In this document: one piece after another, positions 16,656-26,206 of the stretch
How the letters are laid out: the number at the start of each line of letters is the position of its first letter
Numbering within the stretch: the first letter of the stretch is position 1
DNA from: an uncultured Fibrobacterota bacterium
Lineage (GTDB): Bacteria; Fibrobacterota; Fibrobacteria; Fibrobacterales; Fibrobacteraceae
Assembly: GCA_903876665.1 (NCBI GenBank)
Contig: CAIRAY010000034.1
Coordinates: forward strand, 1-64,000
Reading direction: 5' to 3'
Length of the DNA stretch: 64,000 nt
Notes under the pieces: model-generated
Seen by the model: only the letters and a program-made list of their open reading frames with translations
Database searches by the model: none
Told to the model about the DNA's origin: nothing
Program-made: the position numbers and the translations under genes

Positions 16656-17891
16656 CTATTTCTTTTTGAATTGGGTGGACATTCTTGACAAAGCTTCATG
16701 AACCGTCTCCCGCAGGGCGAAGGCGGAAAGACGGAAATACCCTTCACCGGAGGGACCAAAGCCTGCTCCAGGTGTCCCAACTACTTGGACACTTTGAAGC
16801 AGTTTATCAAAAAAGGCCCAAGAATCAACCCCTTGGGGCGTTTTTAGCCAAATGTAGGGGGCATTGGTCCCACCAAAAACCTCAAAACCCATTTCGATCA
16901 AGCCATTTCTCATCAGGCGGGCATTTTCCAGATAATAACCGACCATGGCCCGAACTTGCTCCTTGCCTTCGGGGCTGAATACAGCCTCGGCACCACGCTG
17001 GACCGGATAGGAAACGCCATTGAACTTGGTCCCGTGGCGACGGTTCCACAGAGCATGCATACTGACTGGAGCTCCATCGGGACCAACACCTTCGAGTTCC
17101 AGGGGAATTACCGTATAGGCGCAACGGATTCCGGTAAAACCTGCGGTCTTGGAGAAGCTGCGAAACTCGATGGCGACCTTGCGGGCTCCGGGAATTTCGT
17201 AGATCGAACGAGGAAGTGAGGGATCTTGAATGTACGCTTCGTAGGCCGAATCGAACAGAATGATGCTTTTGTTCTTTTGTGCGTAATTGACCCACTCGGT
17301 GAGCTCTGCGCGGGTCATCACCGTACCGGTCGGATTATTGGGCGAGCACAAATAGATGACTTCTGGCGATGTTTTGGGAAGTGGAGGCACAAACCCATTT
17401 GCGGCGTTCATGGGCAAATATTCCAGACCTGCGTATTGGCCATTATCACCCAATTCACCCGTGCGCCCCGCCATGACATTGGTGTCAACATATACCGGAT
17501 AAACAGGGTCTGTCAGGGCAATTGTTGCGTCAAAAGCAAAAAGTTCCTGAATATTTCCCGTATCACATTTGGAACCGTCAGAAACAAAAATCTCATCGGC
17601 ATGGACTTGCGCGCCACGGGATACATATTCCTTGGCAATGGCCTCGCGCAAAAAGTCATAGCCCAGGTCGGGGCCATAACCCCGGAAGCCACTCAGGGTC
17701 CCCACCTCGTCCACGGCTTGATGCATGGCAATGCGAACAGCTTCGGGAATGGGAAGGACCACATCGCCGATGCCCATGCGGATTACTTTTTGTTCTGGAT
17801 GGGCCACCTGGTAGGCCCGGACACGTCGACCAATTTCGGGAAATAGGTAACCAGCCTTGAGCTTGGAATAATTCGGATTTACGCGTGCCAT
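16656..17891 (-). CDS. dapL: LL-diaminopimelate aminotransferase
   Basis: This PLP enzyme converts tetrahydrodipicolinate directly to LL-diaminopimelate with glutamate as donor, the short lysine/peptidoglycan route. ATG 17891 gives [20 protein letters not shown], the exact DapL N-terminus, and a protein of 411 residues, the normal family length; the longer frame to 18053 runs into the HDOD gene. Landmarks include [45 protein letters not shown] and the PLP lysine in SFSK (K248). It lies between HDOD and HD-GYP genes downstream of the flagellar cluster, so it may be read from the same transcript, although its function is unrelated. Confidence 0.95.
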   Translation of the reverse strand: MARVNPNYSKLKAGYLFPEIGRRVRAYQVAHPEQKVIRMGIGDVVLPIPEAVRIAMHQAVDEVGTLSGFRGYGPDLGYDFLREAIAKEYVSRGAQVHADEIFVSDGSKCDTGNIQELFAFDATIALTDPVYPVYVDTNVMAGRTGELGDNGQYAGLEYLPMNAANGFVPPLPKTSPEVIYLCSPNNPTGTVMTRAELTEWVNYAQKNKSIILFDSAYEAYIQDPSLPRSIYEIPGARKVAIEFRSFSKTAGFTGIRCAYTVIPLELEGVGPDGAPVSMHALWNRRHGTKFNGVSYPVQRGAEAVFSPEGKEQVRAMVGYYLENARLMRNGLIEMGFEVFGGTNAPYIWLKTPQGVDSWAFFDKLLQSVQVVGTPGAGFGPSGEGYFRLSAFALRETVHEALSRMSTQFKKK

Positions 17892-17950
17892 AAGTACCCA
17901 AAAGGAAAGGAAAACTTGTGGTAAAATATAGAAAGAATGACCAAAACCGA

Positions 17951-18853
17951 TTAGCCGACCAGGTCCGCCCGCAGGGACGACAATTGCTCGAATTCCTCCC
18001 GTAGCTCTACCAGCAGGGGGCGAATTCCTTCGATGGTCGGCGACATTCCCCATCCCTCCAGGACGTCTGCGAGTTCTTTGGAAATCAAGGGAGGGGCCGG
18101 ATTTCCACCGTTTCCTGCCTTGAGCGTGCGGCTCAAAAGATCGGCAAGCTGAATGATGGCCACCAAATTCTGCGACTCGGCAGGGGCCTTCCCCAGATCG
18201 TGGTGAAAGGCCATGGCGTCACACAAATTTTTGGGGAGTTTCCAGCGAAGAGCCAACCAGGACCCAATTTCTCCGTGATCGGTATCAAACAAATCCCGCT
18301 CCGCTTCATATAAATTGCGCCCCTCTCTCTGTGCAGTCGCCAGCGCCTCGGCAAATTCCTCGGGTAAATACTGAATCAGAATCACCTTGCCAATATCATG
18401 CAAAAGCCCTGCGGTAAATGCTTCGGAAGCCATTTGGGGGTTCCAGCCTTTGGCAATGGTCCGGGCAGCGAGCCCGACCGCGGAGCTGTGGTCCCAAAAG
18501 CCGGAGATGTCAAAGCCTTCGAGCCCCTTGGCGGAGCGGAATGCATTGATGACAGAAACGCTCAGGGAAATTTCGCGCACCATGTCGAACCCAAGCATCA
18601 CCACGGCCTGGTGCACGGAAGTAATTTCCCGTCCATGTCCGTAATAAGCCGAATTCGACAATTTGAGCAAACGTGCTGTGATCACTTGATCCTGAGCCAC
18701 AAACTTCGCCAGGTTGGAGGCGTTGGTATTGGGGTTGTCCACTAGGTCCAAAAGCTTAGCAGCCAAGGTTGGCAATGTTGGCAAATTCAACAAGGACTGC
18801 GAGATTCGACGCAAATGCGCGGCGCGGGACTGTGGAGTTGCAAGGGTCGCCAT
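17951..18853 (-). CDS. HDOD domain signalling protein
   Basis: A 300-residue cytosolic protein with an HDOD domain over most of its length ([55 protein letters not shown]). A retained HD-type stretch, [14 protein letters not shown], is followed later by FHHDLG. HDOD proteins are non-enzymatic HD relatives that act in signalling, often with c-di-GMP or flagellar control. The gene lies 8 bp after a small flagellar-operon gene and sits downstream of fliA, suggesting a role in motility regulation. No good ribosome binding site is seen, so translation may depend on coupling. Confidence 0.85.
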   Translation of the reverse strand: MATLATPQSRAAHLRRISQSLLNLPTLPTLAAKLLDLVDNPNTNASNLAKFVAQDQVITARLLKLSNSAYYGHGREITSVHQAVVMLGFDMVREISLSVSVINAFRSAKGLEGFDISGFWDHSSAVGLAARTIAKGWNPQMASEAFTAGLLHDIGKVILIQYLPEEFAEALATAQREGRNLYEAERDLFDTDHGEIGSWLALRWKLPKNLCDAMAFHHDLGKAPAESQNLVAIIQLADLLSRTLKAGNGGNPAPPLISKELADVLEGWGMSPTIEGIRPLLVELREEFEQLSSLRADLVG

Positions 18854-18861
18854 GTTTTGTG

Positions 18862-19173
18862 CTATGCCGTCAGATCGATATGGCCCGCACCCAGATTGCG
18901 GATAGGCGGAGCCGATGTGTCTGGTTTCCCCTGCCGGGATTTGCGCTTGCGCTGCTTGCCACGATAGGGTTCTTCTTCCTGATGGGCATCGGGGTCAAGT
19001 TCGGTTTCGGTCGTGGCTTCAATTTCATGCAAGTGACGCTCCTCGCGACGCCTTGCCGCTGCCAGAGCTCCTTGTTGCTCGGCCGTGGTGCGCAGGGAGT
19101 CCGCAGAACGTTGCTCCGAAACAATCTCGGCCCTGTGAAGTACTTCTGCATTTTGAGAAGGAGAAGAGAGCAT
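18862..19173 (-). CDS. Small hydrophilic flagellar-operon protein
   Basis: A 103-residue protein starting at ATG 19173, six bases after GAGG and 8 bp after the fliA stop. It begins with a short conserved-looking segment (SPSQNAEVLHRAEIVSEQRSADS), then is highly charged (Q-, E- and R-rich helix) and ends basic (RGKQRKRKSRQGKP). Small proteins of this layout sit after the sigma-28 gene in flagellar operons of several phyla, including spirochaetes and deltaproteobacteria, without assigned function. The excellent ribosome binding site and tight spacing support a real gene. Confidence 0.65.
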   Translation of the reverse strand: MLSSPSQNAEVLHRAEIVSEQRSADSLRTTAEQQGALAAARRREERHLHEIEATTETELDPDAHQEEEPYRGKQRKRKSRQGKPDTSAPPIRNLGAGHIDLTA

Positions 19174-19181
19174 TCCCTACC

Positions 19182-19949
19182 TCACCGGTTTGATGCCTCA
19201 ATAACCTTTGACCGCAACTTTAGCATCGCCTTGGAGTGGATTTGGGATACGCGGGATTCGGTGATGCCCAAAACTTCGCCGATTTCTTTGAGGGTCAGCT
19301 CTTCGTAGTGGTACAAGGCAATGACCAGGCGCTCCTTTTCGGGCAATTCACCGATGGCGTCCTTCAGAATCCGCTTAGTCTCGGTGAATCCCATTTCCTT
19401 AAGAGGGTTGGTTCCCTGAGGATCTTCAATGGTGTCCAGAACGGTCAAGGTTTTGGATTCACCGCTCATGTCTGGGATGCCCTCATCGAGGGAGATAATG
19501 GTGGCGGGAGCCACATCGGAGAGGAGGTCCTCGAATTCGGACATACTTAAGCCAAGTTCTTCGGCCACTTCATCGTCATAGGGAACCCGCCCTAGGCGTT
19601 GCTCCAAAACTGCGTAGGCGGTCTGAATCTTGCGGGATTTTTGCCGAACGGAACGGGGAACCCAGTCCAGGGCCCGCAAGTCGTCCAGAATGGCTCCGCG
19701 CACTTTGTGTGTAGCGAAGGTCTCGAATTTGAAGCCAAGTGCAGGGTCAAAACTCTCTACAGCCTTGATCAATCCAAGCACGCCCGTCCCAATCAGATCA
19801 CCGATTTCAACGGACTTGGGAAGATTCACAGCCATGCGTTGCGCGGTATATTTGACCAAGGGAGTGTATTCAGCCAAGAGTTTATCCTTGGCCACTTGGC
19901 TTCCGTTTTGCTTGAAGTCTTTCCAGAGCTGAGTTAAATCTACAGGCAT
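19182..19949 (-). CDS. fliA: Flagellar sigma factor FliA/WhiG (sigma-28)
   Basis: A 255-residue alternative sigma factor for late flagellar and chemotaxis genes. Region 2 is LVKYTAQRMAVNLPKSVEIGDLIGTGVLGLIKAVESFDP ... FATHKVRGAILDDLRALDWVPRS, with the VPRSVR-type signature of the FliA/WhiG group. Region 3 has LEQRLGRVPYDDEVAEELGLS, and region 4 is LPEKERLVIALYHYEELTLKEIGEVLGITESRVSQIHSKA, an intact helix-turn-helix. Its anti-sigma factor FlgM is encoded at 39421-39702. The gene follows a small membrane protein gene after 55 bp in the minus-strand flagellar block. Confidence 0.95.
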   Translation of the reverse strand: MPVDLTQLWKDFKQNGSQVAKDKLLAEYTPLVKYTAQRMAVNLPKSVEIGDLIGTGVLGLIKAVESFDPALGFKFETFATHKVRGAILDDLRALDWVPRSVRQKSRKIQTAYAVLEQRLGRVPYDDEVAEELGLSMSEFEDLLSDVAPATIISLDEGIPDMSGESKTLTVLDTIEDPQGTNPLKEMGFTETKRILKDAIGELPEKERLVIALYHYEELTLKEIGEVLGITESRVSQIHSKAMLKLRSKVIEASNR

Positions 19950-20004
19950 TGTTTTTCCAATGTAGCCATTTTACCATTTTGGGGGGAAGAATGGAAGCAC
20001 TTCT

Positions 20005-20340
20005 TTATTTTTTCTCCGTCTCCTCTAATTCTGCTTCATGTTCTTTCTGCCAAAGCGCCTCATCCTTGGAGGGTTCGGTGAGATGATAGGAGAGGCCACC
20101 CTCCATGCGCTCGACCTTTTTCTCCCGGGCATCGGCGACCATGGCTTTGATCAGGGCATCCAGAATGATCGCCAGGAATATCCAAAGGACCGCGCTGACT
20201 AAAATGCTTTTCACCAGAATGAACAAAAGGGTTTGGACGTCAATATTGTCTGCCAAAAGCATGGAAAGCAGAAGAATGGCCCAAAAAACCACCGCCACTA
20301 CGGCCCGGGTAATCGACTTGATCAAGGGAACCAATTCCAT
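20005..20340 (-). CDS. Small two-helix membrane protein in the flagellar operon
   Basis: A 111-residue protein with two hydrophobic helices (about residues 13-31 and 38-60) and a charged cytoplasmic tail rich in K and E (DAREKKVERMEGGLSYHLTEPSKDEALWQKEHEAELEETEKK). It starts 3 bp after the flhG stop and lies upstream of fliA, so it is embedded in the flagellar operon. I recognise no family. Location suggests a link to FlhF/FlhG placement or to sigma-28 control, but nothing in the sequence shows this. Confidence 0.65.
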   Translation of the reverse strand: MELVPLIKSITRAVVAVVFWAILLLSMLLADNIDVQTLLFILVKSILVSAVLWIFLAIILDALIKAMVADAREKKVERMEGGLSYHLTEPSKDEALWQKEHEAELEETEKK

Positions 20341-20343
20341 GAT

Positions 20344-21165
20344 TTACTCCTTCGCAGATCCACGGGTTAAGGAAACAATGGCGTTGGCAATGGCGAAAAT
20401 CCCCTGGGCATAAGGACTTTCCGGCCGTTCGGAAACGATCGGACTCTGGCGAGCAAGGGAGCGGGGAACTTCGGGGTCACGGGGAAGCCACCCGATCAAG
20501 GGAATCCTCACACCAAGGAACTGAGCGGCGATTTTGGCCAAATTCAGGTAGACATTGCGAGCCTGCTCCACCGTTTCAGCCTGATTGACCACCACCCCGA
20601 TTTTTTGCCCCGGATTGCGGGCAAGGGCTGTCTTCAAAGTACCATAGGCATCGGCAAGCGAAGTCAATTCCGGAGAAACCACCAGGACCAAAAAATCCAC
20701 CGAGGTCATGAATACCAAGTTGGGCTCGCTCAGGCCTGCGCCCACATCCAGGATCATCCAATCGTAATTGGGTACCTCGGTATGGAGCCCGTCCAATAAC
20801 ATTTGCGCGGCTTTTCCCTGCATCCAACTCGGATCCGTGACACCTGAAAATCCATGGACAAAATCCATCCCTTTTACATTGCGGAGCACCACTTCTGCAA
20901 GAGTCTTCTCTCCTTTCACAAAATGGCCCCAATGCGTATCTGGATTGATTCCCAAGAAAATATTCAAATCCGGAAGGCCAGGATCCACATCGAGCAAAAG
21001 AACCGCTTCACCAGCCTTTACCCGGCTAATTCCCAAAGATAGAGCGAAGGTCGTCTTGCCGACTCCACCCTTTCCGCTTCCGATGGCCACCCGCAAAGCC
21101 TTGCGCGGAGTTTCCGAATGGACCTTGATGGCCTCGCGCATGCCTTCCAATTGGGATTTGCTCAC
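20344..21165 (-). CDS. flhG: Flagellar number regulator FlhG (MinD/ParA-type ATPase)
   Basis: A P-loop ATPase that with FlhF sets flagellar number and position. GTG 21165 is chosen: it overlaps the flhF stop in a GTGA quartet and follows GAGGTGG at about 6 nt. The frame extends to 21189, but that start has no ribosome binding site. The N-terminal KSQLEGMREAIK is like the FlhF-activating DQAxxLR segment. The deviant Walker A is GSGKGGVGKTT, followed by DVDPGLPDLNIFLG and a Walker B-like DWMILDVGAG. The 273-residue length suits FlhG. Upstream are flhF and flhA; downstream is a small membrane protein gene. Confidence 0.92.
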   Translation of the reverse strand: MSKSQLEGMREAIKVHSETPRKALRVAIGSGKGGVGKTTFALSLGISRVKAGEAVLLLDVDPGLPDLNIFLGINPDTHWGHFVKGEKTLAEVVLRNVKGMDFVHGFSGVTDPSWMQGKAAQMLLDGLHTEVPNYDWMILDVGAGLSEPNLVFMTSVDFLVLVVSPELTSLADAYGTLKTALARNPGQKIGVVVNQAETVEQARNVYLNLAKIAAQFLGVRIPLIGWLPRDPEVPRSLARQSPIVSERPESPYAQGIFAIANAIVSLTRGSAKE

Positions 21166-22376
21166 AGGGCCACCTCGCCGAGAACCCAAGAGGCCAAAAT
21201 GTCGCGGTCTGCTTCCTGGATGTCGTCAGGAATCCGTTGCCCGGTCGCCACAAATGAAACGGGGAGTTTGGTTTGACTCGTCAACCAATAGAGGGCGCCG
21301 AGTTCAAAGGTTTCATCCTGTTTGGTGAACAGAATCCGGTTCACGCCCATGGGACGGAACAGCTCCACCATTTCGAGCAAATCCCGGTCGCGGGTATTGA
21401 GAGAAAGAACCAGGTGCACTTCGTCGGGATGCACCGCCGCCACAAAGGCCTTCAACTCATCCAGGTGTTCCTGGTTGTTGCGGGAACGGCCGGCGGTATC
21501 GACCAGAATCAAATCATGATGTTTTAGACGCTCCAAAGATTCCTGCACATCGTCGGGACCAAAAACAGTCTCGAGCTCAATGTTCGTCGCATTGGCAAAG
21601 GACTGCATTTGCTCGAGCGCCCCCATGCGGTAACAGTCCGTAGTAATGATGGCAACGGTTCGATTGCCCCTCAGCATTTCGCGACCCGCAATTTTGGCGA
21701 TGGTTGTGGATTTTCCGACTCCGGTTGGCCCCAAAAGAAGCATCACTGCTGAACGACCTTTGCGGATGGGAATTCCTGGGGATGCCGGGATGCGACTGGC
21801 CAAAATGCGACGACTTGCAGCCAGAAGCCGGCTTCCGGAGCGGTCCTCCGGGGGGCAAGAAATCATAAGTTCCGCGATGATATCCTGAATTACCGCTTGG
21901 GTCAGGCCGGCCCGCTCAAGGCCCTTTGCGATGGATTGGAATTCGGCGGGCATGCCCGCCTGGGAAGTCTTCATGCTGGTCTTCAGCTCGTCCCGCAGAT
22001 GATGGACATCCTGGCGCAAAGCTTGAACCTCGTGCATGGTCTTTTCGACTTTGCCACCCAGGCCTACGGAATTCCGACCATTATGATCAAGAACCTTGGA
22101 CTCCTCATCGATATTGCGCCATTGGACTTTTTGCACTCCGCGGCGGTCGTATGCCCCGGGAGCACTGACGGGGTCGCTACCCATTTCGGCGGAGGGAATG
22201 GCCTCGGGCGGAAGCACCGTTTCATCCAAGGCCGCCGTCACTTCCACGCCCTCGGATTTGCCGAGCAAATTCTTCGGTTCATGGATTTTCAGGATCACCG
22301 CTTCGGGACCGAGGTCGGCCTTCACCAGCAGGAGGGCCTCACGAGTCGTCTTGGCTTGGTATTTTTTAATCTTCAT
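21162..22376 (-). CDS. flhF: Flagellar biosynthesis GTPase FlhF
   Basis: An SRP-family GTPase that recruits early flagellar components to the pole. Its 404 residues comprise the B domain starting MKIKKYQAKTTREALLLVKADLGPEAVIL, a variable linker, an N domain (about 150-210) and the G domain with GPTGVGKSTTIAKIAG (G1), DTAGRSRNN (G3) and TKQDET (G4). Its start lies inside the last codons of flhA (11-bp overlap), and flhG overlaps its stop by 4 bp, so flhA-flhF-flhG are translationally coupled. The flhF-flhG pair points to polar flagellation. Confidence 0.95.
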   Translation of the reverse strand: MKIKKYQAKTTREALLLVKADLGPEAVILKIHEPKNLLGKSEGVEVTAALDETVLPPEAIPSAEMGSDPVSAPGAYDRRGVQKVQWRNIDEESKVLDHNGRNSVGLGGKVEKTMHEVQALRQDVHHLRDELKTSMKTSQAGMPAEFQSIAKGLERAGLTQAVIQDIIAELMISCPPEDRSGSRLLAASRRILASRIPASPGIPIRKGRSAVMLLLGPTGVGKSTTIAKIAGREMLRGNRTVAIITTDCYRMGALEQMQSFANATNIELETVFGPDDVQESLERLKHHDLILVDTAGRSRNNQEHLDELKAFVAAVHPDEVHLVLSLNTRDRDLLEMVELFRPMGVNRILFTKQDETFELGALYWLTSQTKLPVSFVATGQRIPDDIQEADRDILASWVLGEVAL

Positions 22377-24453
22377 GGATGCTCAAATTGGCGAAGGATG
22401 TGATATTGATCCCGCTTACGATTTCACTGTAGGAAAGGATAACAAGATTTGGCACGCTGCTTTCGACCAATTTTTTCAGAGGAAAGCGGATATTGGGCGA
22501 ACAGACCATGACGGGATTTTCGTTCGAAGCAATGGCTTGATCGTGTACTTTTTGGGCGGCATCTAAAATGCGACCCACCAGATCGGGGCGCAGAACGAGC
22601 CTTGGACCACGGTTGGTGTTCTGCAAGGAGGCTTCAAGCATCTGCTCTAGCTGGGGATCAATAGTGATCACGGGAATCGTATTTGCGGGACTACGATAGA
22701 CTTTGCAGATTTGGCGCGACAAAGCCAAGCGACATTGTTCCGTCAAATAGGCGGAATCTTTGGAGGCCTTGGCGGCGTTGGCCAGAATTTCAAGGATGGT
22801 TCCCAGGTCACGAATGGAAACCCGTTCGCTCAGCAAATTGCAAAGCACCTGTTGGATTTCGCCCAAACTCAGCAAGGTCGGCGTAACTTCATCCACCACG
22901 GCCGGGCTATGCTTCTTCAAGTTGTCCACCAAAGTCTTAATGTCTTGGCGGGTAATAATTTCGGCCGCCTGGTGGCGAATGATCTCGGTCAAGTGGGTAA
23001 CCATCACCGCGGGAAGTTCGACCACCGTGTACCCGGCCAGTTCGGCATTTTCCTTTTGGGATTCCGTGATCCAGAGGGCGGGAAGTCCAAAGGCCGGCTC
23101 CTTGGTCTTGATTCCGACCACTTTTTGACTCACCTTTCCTGGATTCATAGCCAGGTAGGATCCCATCATCAGCTCGCCACGCCCCACATCGACACCCTTC
23201 ACCTTGACCAGGTATTCGTTAGGGCCCAGCTGAATATTGTCGCGAATGCGGATAGGAGGAACGATAATTCCTATTTCGGATGCCATTTGTCTGCGAAGCA
23301 TAGTAATTCGCTCAAGCAGGTCTCCGCCCTGGGCCGAATCCACCAAAGGAATCATCCCATAGCCAATCTCCAGCTCCATCTGTTCCACTTGCAGGAAGTC
23401 CTCAATTTTTTCTTCGCGCGCAGGCGTCTGGGTGGCAGCCTCTTCGGCGGCTTTTTCCTCTTCTTCCTGGATCTTGGTTCTCGATTTTTGTCCAATCATT
23501 CGGTAGGCGGTAAAGCCGAGCAAGCTTGCAATTCCCAGGAAGGCGAAGGTGGGCATTCCCGGAATAATCCCGAGCATGGCCATCACAAAGGCCGCCACTC
23601 CGAGGGATTTGGAGCTCTGGGAAAACTGCGCCAAAATTTCGGAACCCAGGTTTCCGGTGGAAGCCGCGCGGGTAACGATAATACCCGATGCGGTCGAAAT
23701 CATCAGAGCAGGAATCTGGGTCACCAGGCCATCGCCAATGGTCAATTTGGTATAGGTCTCTAAAGCCTGCAGCACATCCATGTTCAACATGGCCACACCC
23801 AGGATCAGGCCTCCGACAATATTGATGCCCGTAATAATCAAACCGGCAATGGCATCGCCACGCACAAACTTGGACGCACCGTCCATGGCACCATAAAAAT
23901 CAGCTTCACGTGAGATGTTGGAGCGACGCAGCTTCGCTTCCGCCTCGGAAATAATTCCGGCATTCAAATCGGCATCAACGGCCATTTGCTTTCCGGGCAT
24001 TGCATCCAAAGTAAAGCGGGCCGCGACTTCGGCAATGCGGCCAGAACCTTTGGTGATCACCACAAACTGGATAATCACCAGAATGATGAACATGATGAAC
24101 CCGACAATAATGTTTCCGGAGGTCACAAAATCACCGAAGGCCTGGATCACGGAGCCCGCATGCCCCTGGGACAGAATCAAACGGGTTGCCGCAATATTCA
24201 AGGCCAGACGAAACAAGGTGATGACCAGAAGCAGGCCTGGGAATACTGAAAATTCGAGGACCTTCTCCAAATACATGGAAATCATCAGAATCAAAAGCGC
24301 TAAGCTGATATTCAAAGCAAGCAATACATCAAGGATCACCGGAGGAAGCGGGATGATCATCATGATCACAATCCCTACCACGCCCAGAATGACCACAGCA
24401 TCCTTGTGCTTGGCCAGACCCTGCAGTCCTTTTAATGCATTCGCTCTATCCAT
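22366..24453 (-). CDS. flhA: Flagellar export gate protein FlhA
   Basis: The large inner-membrane component of the flagellar type III export gate, 695 residues. About eight hydrophobic helices lie in residues 20-320, with the conserved cytoplasmic-loop stretch GSGRIAEVAARFTLDAMPGKQMAVDADLNAG (FHIPEP loop). A charged linker rich in E and A (about 330-355) leads to the cytosolic FlhAc domain, with VPPIRIRDNIQLGPNEY and VVELPAVMVTHLTEIIR. ATG 24453 follows GAGGATGAG. It is preceded by a lipoprotein gene that separates it from flhB. Confidence 0.96.
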   Translation of the reverse strand: MDRANALKGLQGLAKHKDAVVILGVVGIVIMMIIPLPPVILDVLLALNISLALLILMISMYLEKVLEFSVFPGLLLVITLFRLALNIAATRLILSQGHAGSVIQAFGDFVTSGNIIVGFIMFIILVIIQFVVITKGSGRIAEVAARFTLDAMPGKQMAVDADLNAGIISEAEAKLRRSNISREADFYGAMDGASKFVRGDAIAGLIITGINIVGGLILGVAMLNMDVLQALETYTKLTIGDGLVTQIPALMISTASGIIVTRAASTGNLGSEILAQFSQSSKSLGVAAFVMAMLGIIPGMPTFAFLGIASLLGFTAYRMIGQKSRTKIQEEEEKAAEEAATQTPAREEKIEDFLQVEQMELEIGYGMIPLVDSAQGGDLLERITMLRRQMASEIGIIVPPIRIRDNIQLGPNEYLVKVKGVDVGRGELMMGSYLAMNPGKVSQKVVGIKTKEPAFGLPALWITESQKENAELAGYTVVELPAVMVTHLTEIIRHQAAEIITRQDIKTLVDNLKKHSPAVVDEVTPTLLSLGEIQQVLCNLLSERVSIRDLGTILEILANAAKASKDSAYLTEQCRLALSRQICKVYRSPANTIPVITIDPQLEQMLEASLQNTNRGPRLVLRPDLVGRILDAAQKVHDQAIASNENPVMVCSPNIRFPLKKLVESSVPNLVILSYSEIVSGINITSFANLSIHED

Positions 24454-24469
24454 TACAACTTACTCATCC

Positions 24470-26206
24470 TCATTCGATCACTTGATGTACCCGAACCAAA
24501 GTGGGCAAAGTCAGACCACTGCCACTCCCCATTCGCGTACCGTCGCTAGAAAGCCTGACCACTTCACCAGCGCCCTTGTCGGCGACCCAAACACCTTGAT
24601 CCACCGCATAGGTAGAAACTGATGCGGGAGAAATAAACCCATTGACCGCCAAACCATCCGAAACTTTGCGGGAACCGACCGTGGTTCGGAGGAATTTGTA
24701 GACCGAACCCGCAAGAATGTCGGAGACCCAGCAAACCCCTCCCCCGGAGGACAGCGAATTGGCAAATTCAAATCCGGTAATGTTGGCTTTGACATCACCG
24801 GAGGTATCCACCACGACCACCCGGGAGCTGTCGGCGATCCAGGCATATCCAGTGACGGGATCATAGCTGACAACCGAAGGCCGGTTGAAGTTGTATGCGG
24901 CACCCTGGAAAATCCGTGCTTTGGCCTCCCCGTTGCGGATGAACCCGACATAATCCTGCTCCGGACTCACAAACCAAACGAGATTCCGTTCAAACTGGTC
25001 GATGGAAAGACCCTTTACCGGACCCGGAATGTCGTAACTGGTTCCAATTGCGGTGAACCCCGAATCCAAATTATTCATGCTGAAGCGACGCACCCGGCTG
25101 TAGAGGGTGTCGTTGGTAATGGCCTTCATATCCGAGACCCAAATCAACCGGGACTCCACATCGATGGCCAGGGAATATGGAGTCTGAAAAGTGCTTGAAT
25201 CCTTCCACAGCAACCTTCCATAGGCATCGTACTGATAAATGCTGCTCGACCCGATATCCAGAACCCAAACTTTGTTTTGAATGGTTGAATTTGAATTCAA
25301 CACGATATCACTGACCTCGTCAAAGGGTCCCCACACACGGGCCACCTCGCTTCCCTTGGGAGAAAACTTAACGAGCTCCTCACCCGAGACCACCCAAGCA
25401 GATCCCGCTTCATCATATACAATCAATTGCAAACGGTATTCCCGCGTTCCAAAACCACCCTTGTCCGTCAGGATCAAAGGAAGAATCGTGTCAAGAAGTC
25501 CGTTGGGCGCACTCCAGGTCCAGGTCCAAATGGAATCACTTTGGGTTTTGACCTGAAGGGTTCCCATGCCTGCGGGCCATTCAATGGCCTGCACGGGGTA
25601 TTCGGTATTGAAGGCGTCGGTGTACCGGAAACTCACGTCAATTCGTTCACCAGGGTGCACCGCCAAAGTCAAAATGGAATCCCCCGGCTGGGCAATTCCA
25701 CCCACCCAAAGACTATCGATACGCGGGAGGATATTCATAATTTCAATCACATCAATCGAAGATTCCTTTCCATCCACGACCACCGCGATCGTATCCAGAT
25801 AACGATACGTTGTATCAACAACAGTAATATCCTTGCTCCCCGAGGTGGACGCGGAAGAACTCCCCGATCCCGAAGAAGAGCTCGCCTTGACCGTATGGGT
25901 GTCCAGGACCATGGTCGCCTTGGGAAGGGATTCCCAATGCAAATAAACCGTGTCTGCGATGATCAAGCCATTCAAACTATCAGAGTTTCGGATCGCAATA
26001 TCCCCTTTTCCCGTTTTCCAGCGAATACTGCCAGGTTCCTGCACCCCTTCTTCAAGCTTGATCCAAACCTTGAAGAGTCCGCCCTTGTAGATGTAGGCCT
26101 TGGCTACTTTGTCTTTATTCACCTGAACCTGCACATCCAACACAGTACTTTTGGGTGTACAAGCCACTAACCCCAAAACAACAAGAACCAATAGCCACCG
26201 GATCAT
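24470..26206 (-). CDS. Lipoprotein with beta-propeller-like C-terminus inside the flagellar operon
   Basis: A 578-residue exported lipoprotein. The leader MIRWLLVLVVLGLVAC has a lipobox with the cysteine at residue 16. The N-terminal third is beta-rich with a low-complexity Ser/Gly/Thr stretch (about residues 109-123). The C-terminal 280 residues contain repeated blades of the form KVWVLDIGSSSIYQYD, LIWVSDM, YAWIADSSRVVVVD, VCWVSDILAGSVYKF and GVWVADKGAGEVVRL, an NHL-like beta-propeller. The start overlaps the flhB stop in an ATGA quartet and flhA follows after 16 bp, so it is co-expressed with the export gate. No known flagellar protein matches. A periplasmic or outer-membrane part associated with the basal body is an inference from position. 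Confidence 0.75.
   Translation of the reverse strand: MIRWLLVLVVLGLVACTPKSTVLDVQVQVNKDKVAKAYIYKGGLFKVWIKLEEGVQEPGSIRWKTGKGDIAIRNSDSLNGLIIADTVYLHWESLPKATMVLDTHTVKASSSSGSGSSSASTSGSKDITVVDTTYRYLDTIAVVVDGKESSIDVIEIMNILPRIDSLWVGGIAQPGDSILTLAVHPGERIDVSFRYTDAFNTEYPVQAIEWPAGMGTLQVKTQSDSIWTWTWSAPNGLLDTILPLILTDKGGFGTREYRLQLIVYDEAGSAWVVSGEELVKFSPKGSEVARVWGPFDEVSDIVLNSNSTIQNKVWVLDIGSSSIYQYDAYGRLLWKDSSTFQTPYSLAIDVESRLIWVSDMKAITNDTLYSRVRRFSMNNLDSGFTAIGTSYDIPGPVKGLSIDQFERNLVWFVSPEQDYVGFIRNGEAKARIFQGAAYNFNRPSVVSYDPVTGYAWIADSSRVVVVDTSGDVKANITGFEFANSLSSGGGVCWVSDILAGSVYKFLRTTVGSRKVSDGLAVNGFISPASVSTYAVDQGVWVADKGAGEVVRLSSDGTRMGSGSGLTLPTLVRVHQVIE

Noticed and set aside
22711-23763. 350-codon plus-strand frame antisense to flhA
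   Set aside because: The flhA reading on the other strand is unmistakable over its whole length; the antisense frame is His/Gln/Gly-rich with no domain.
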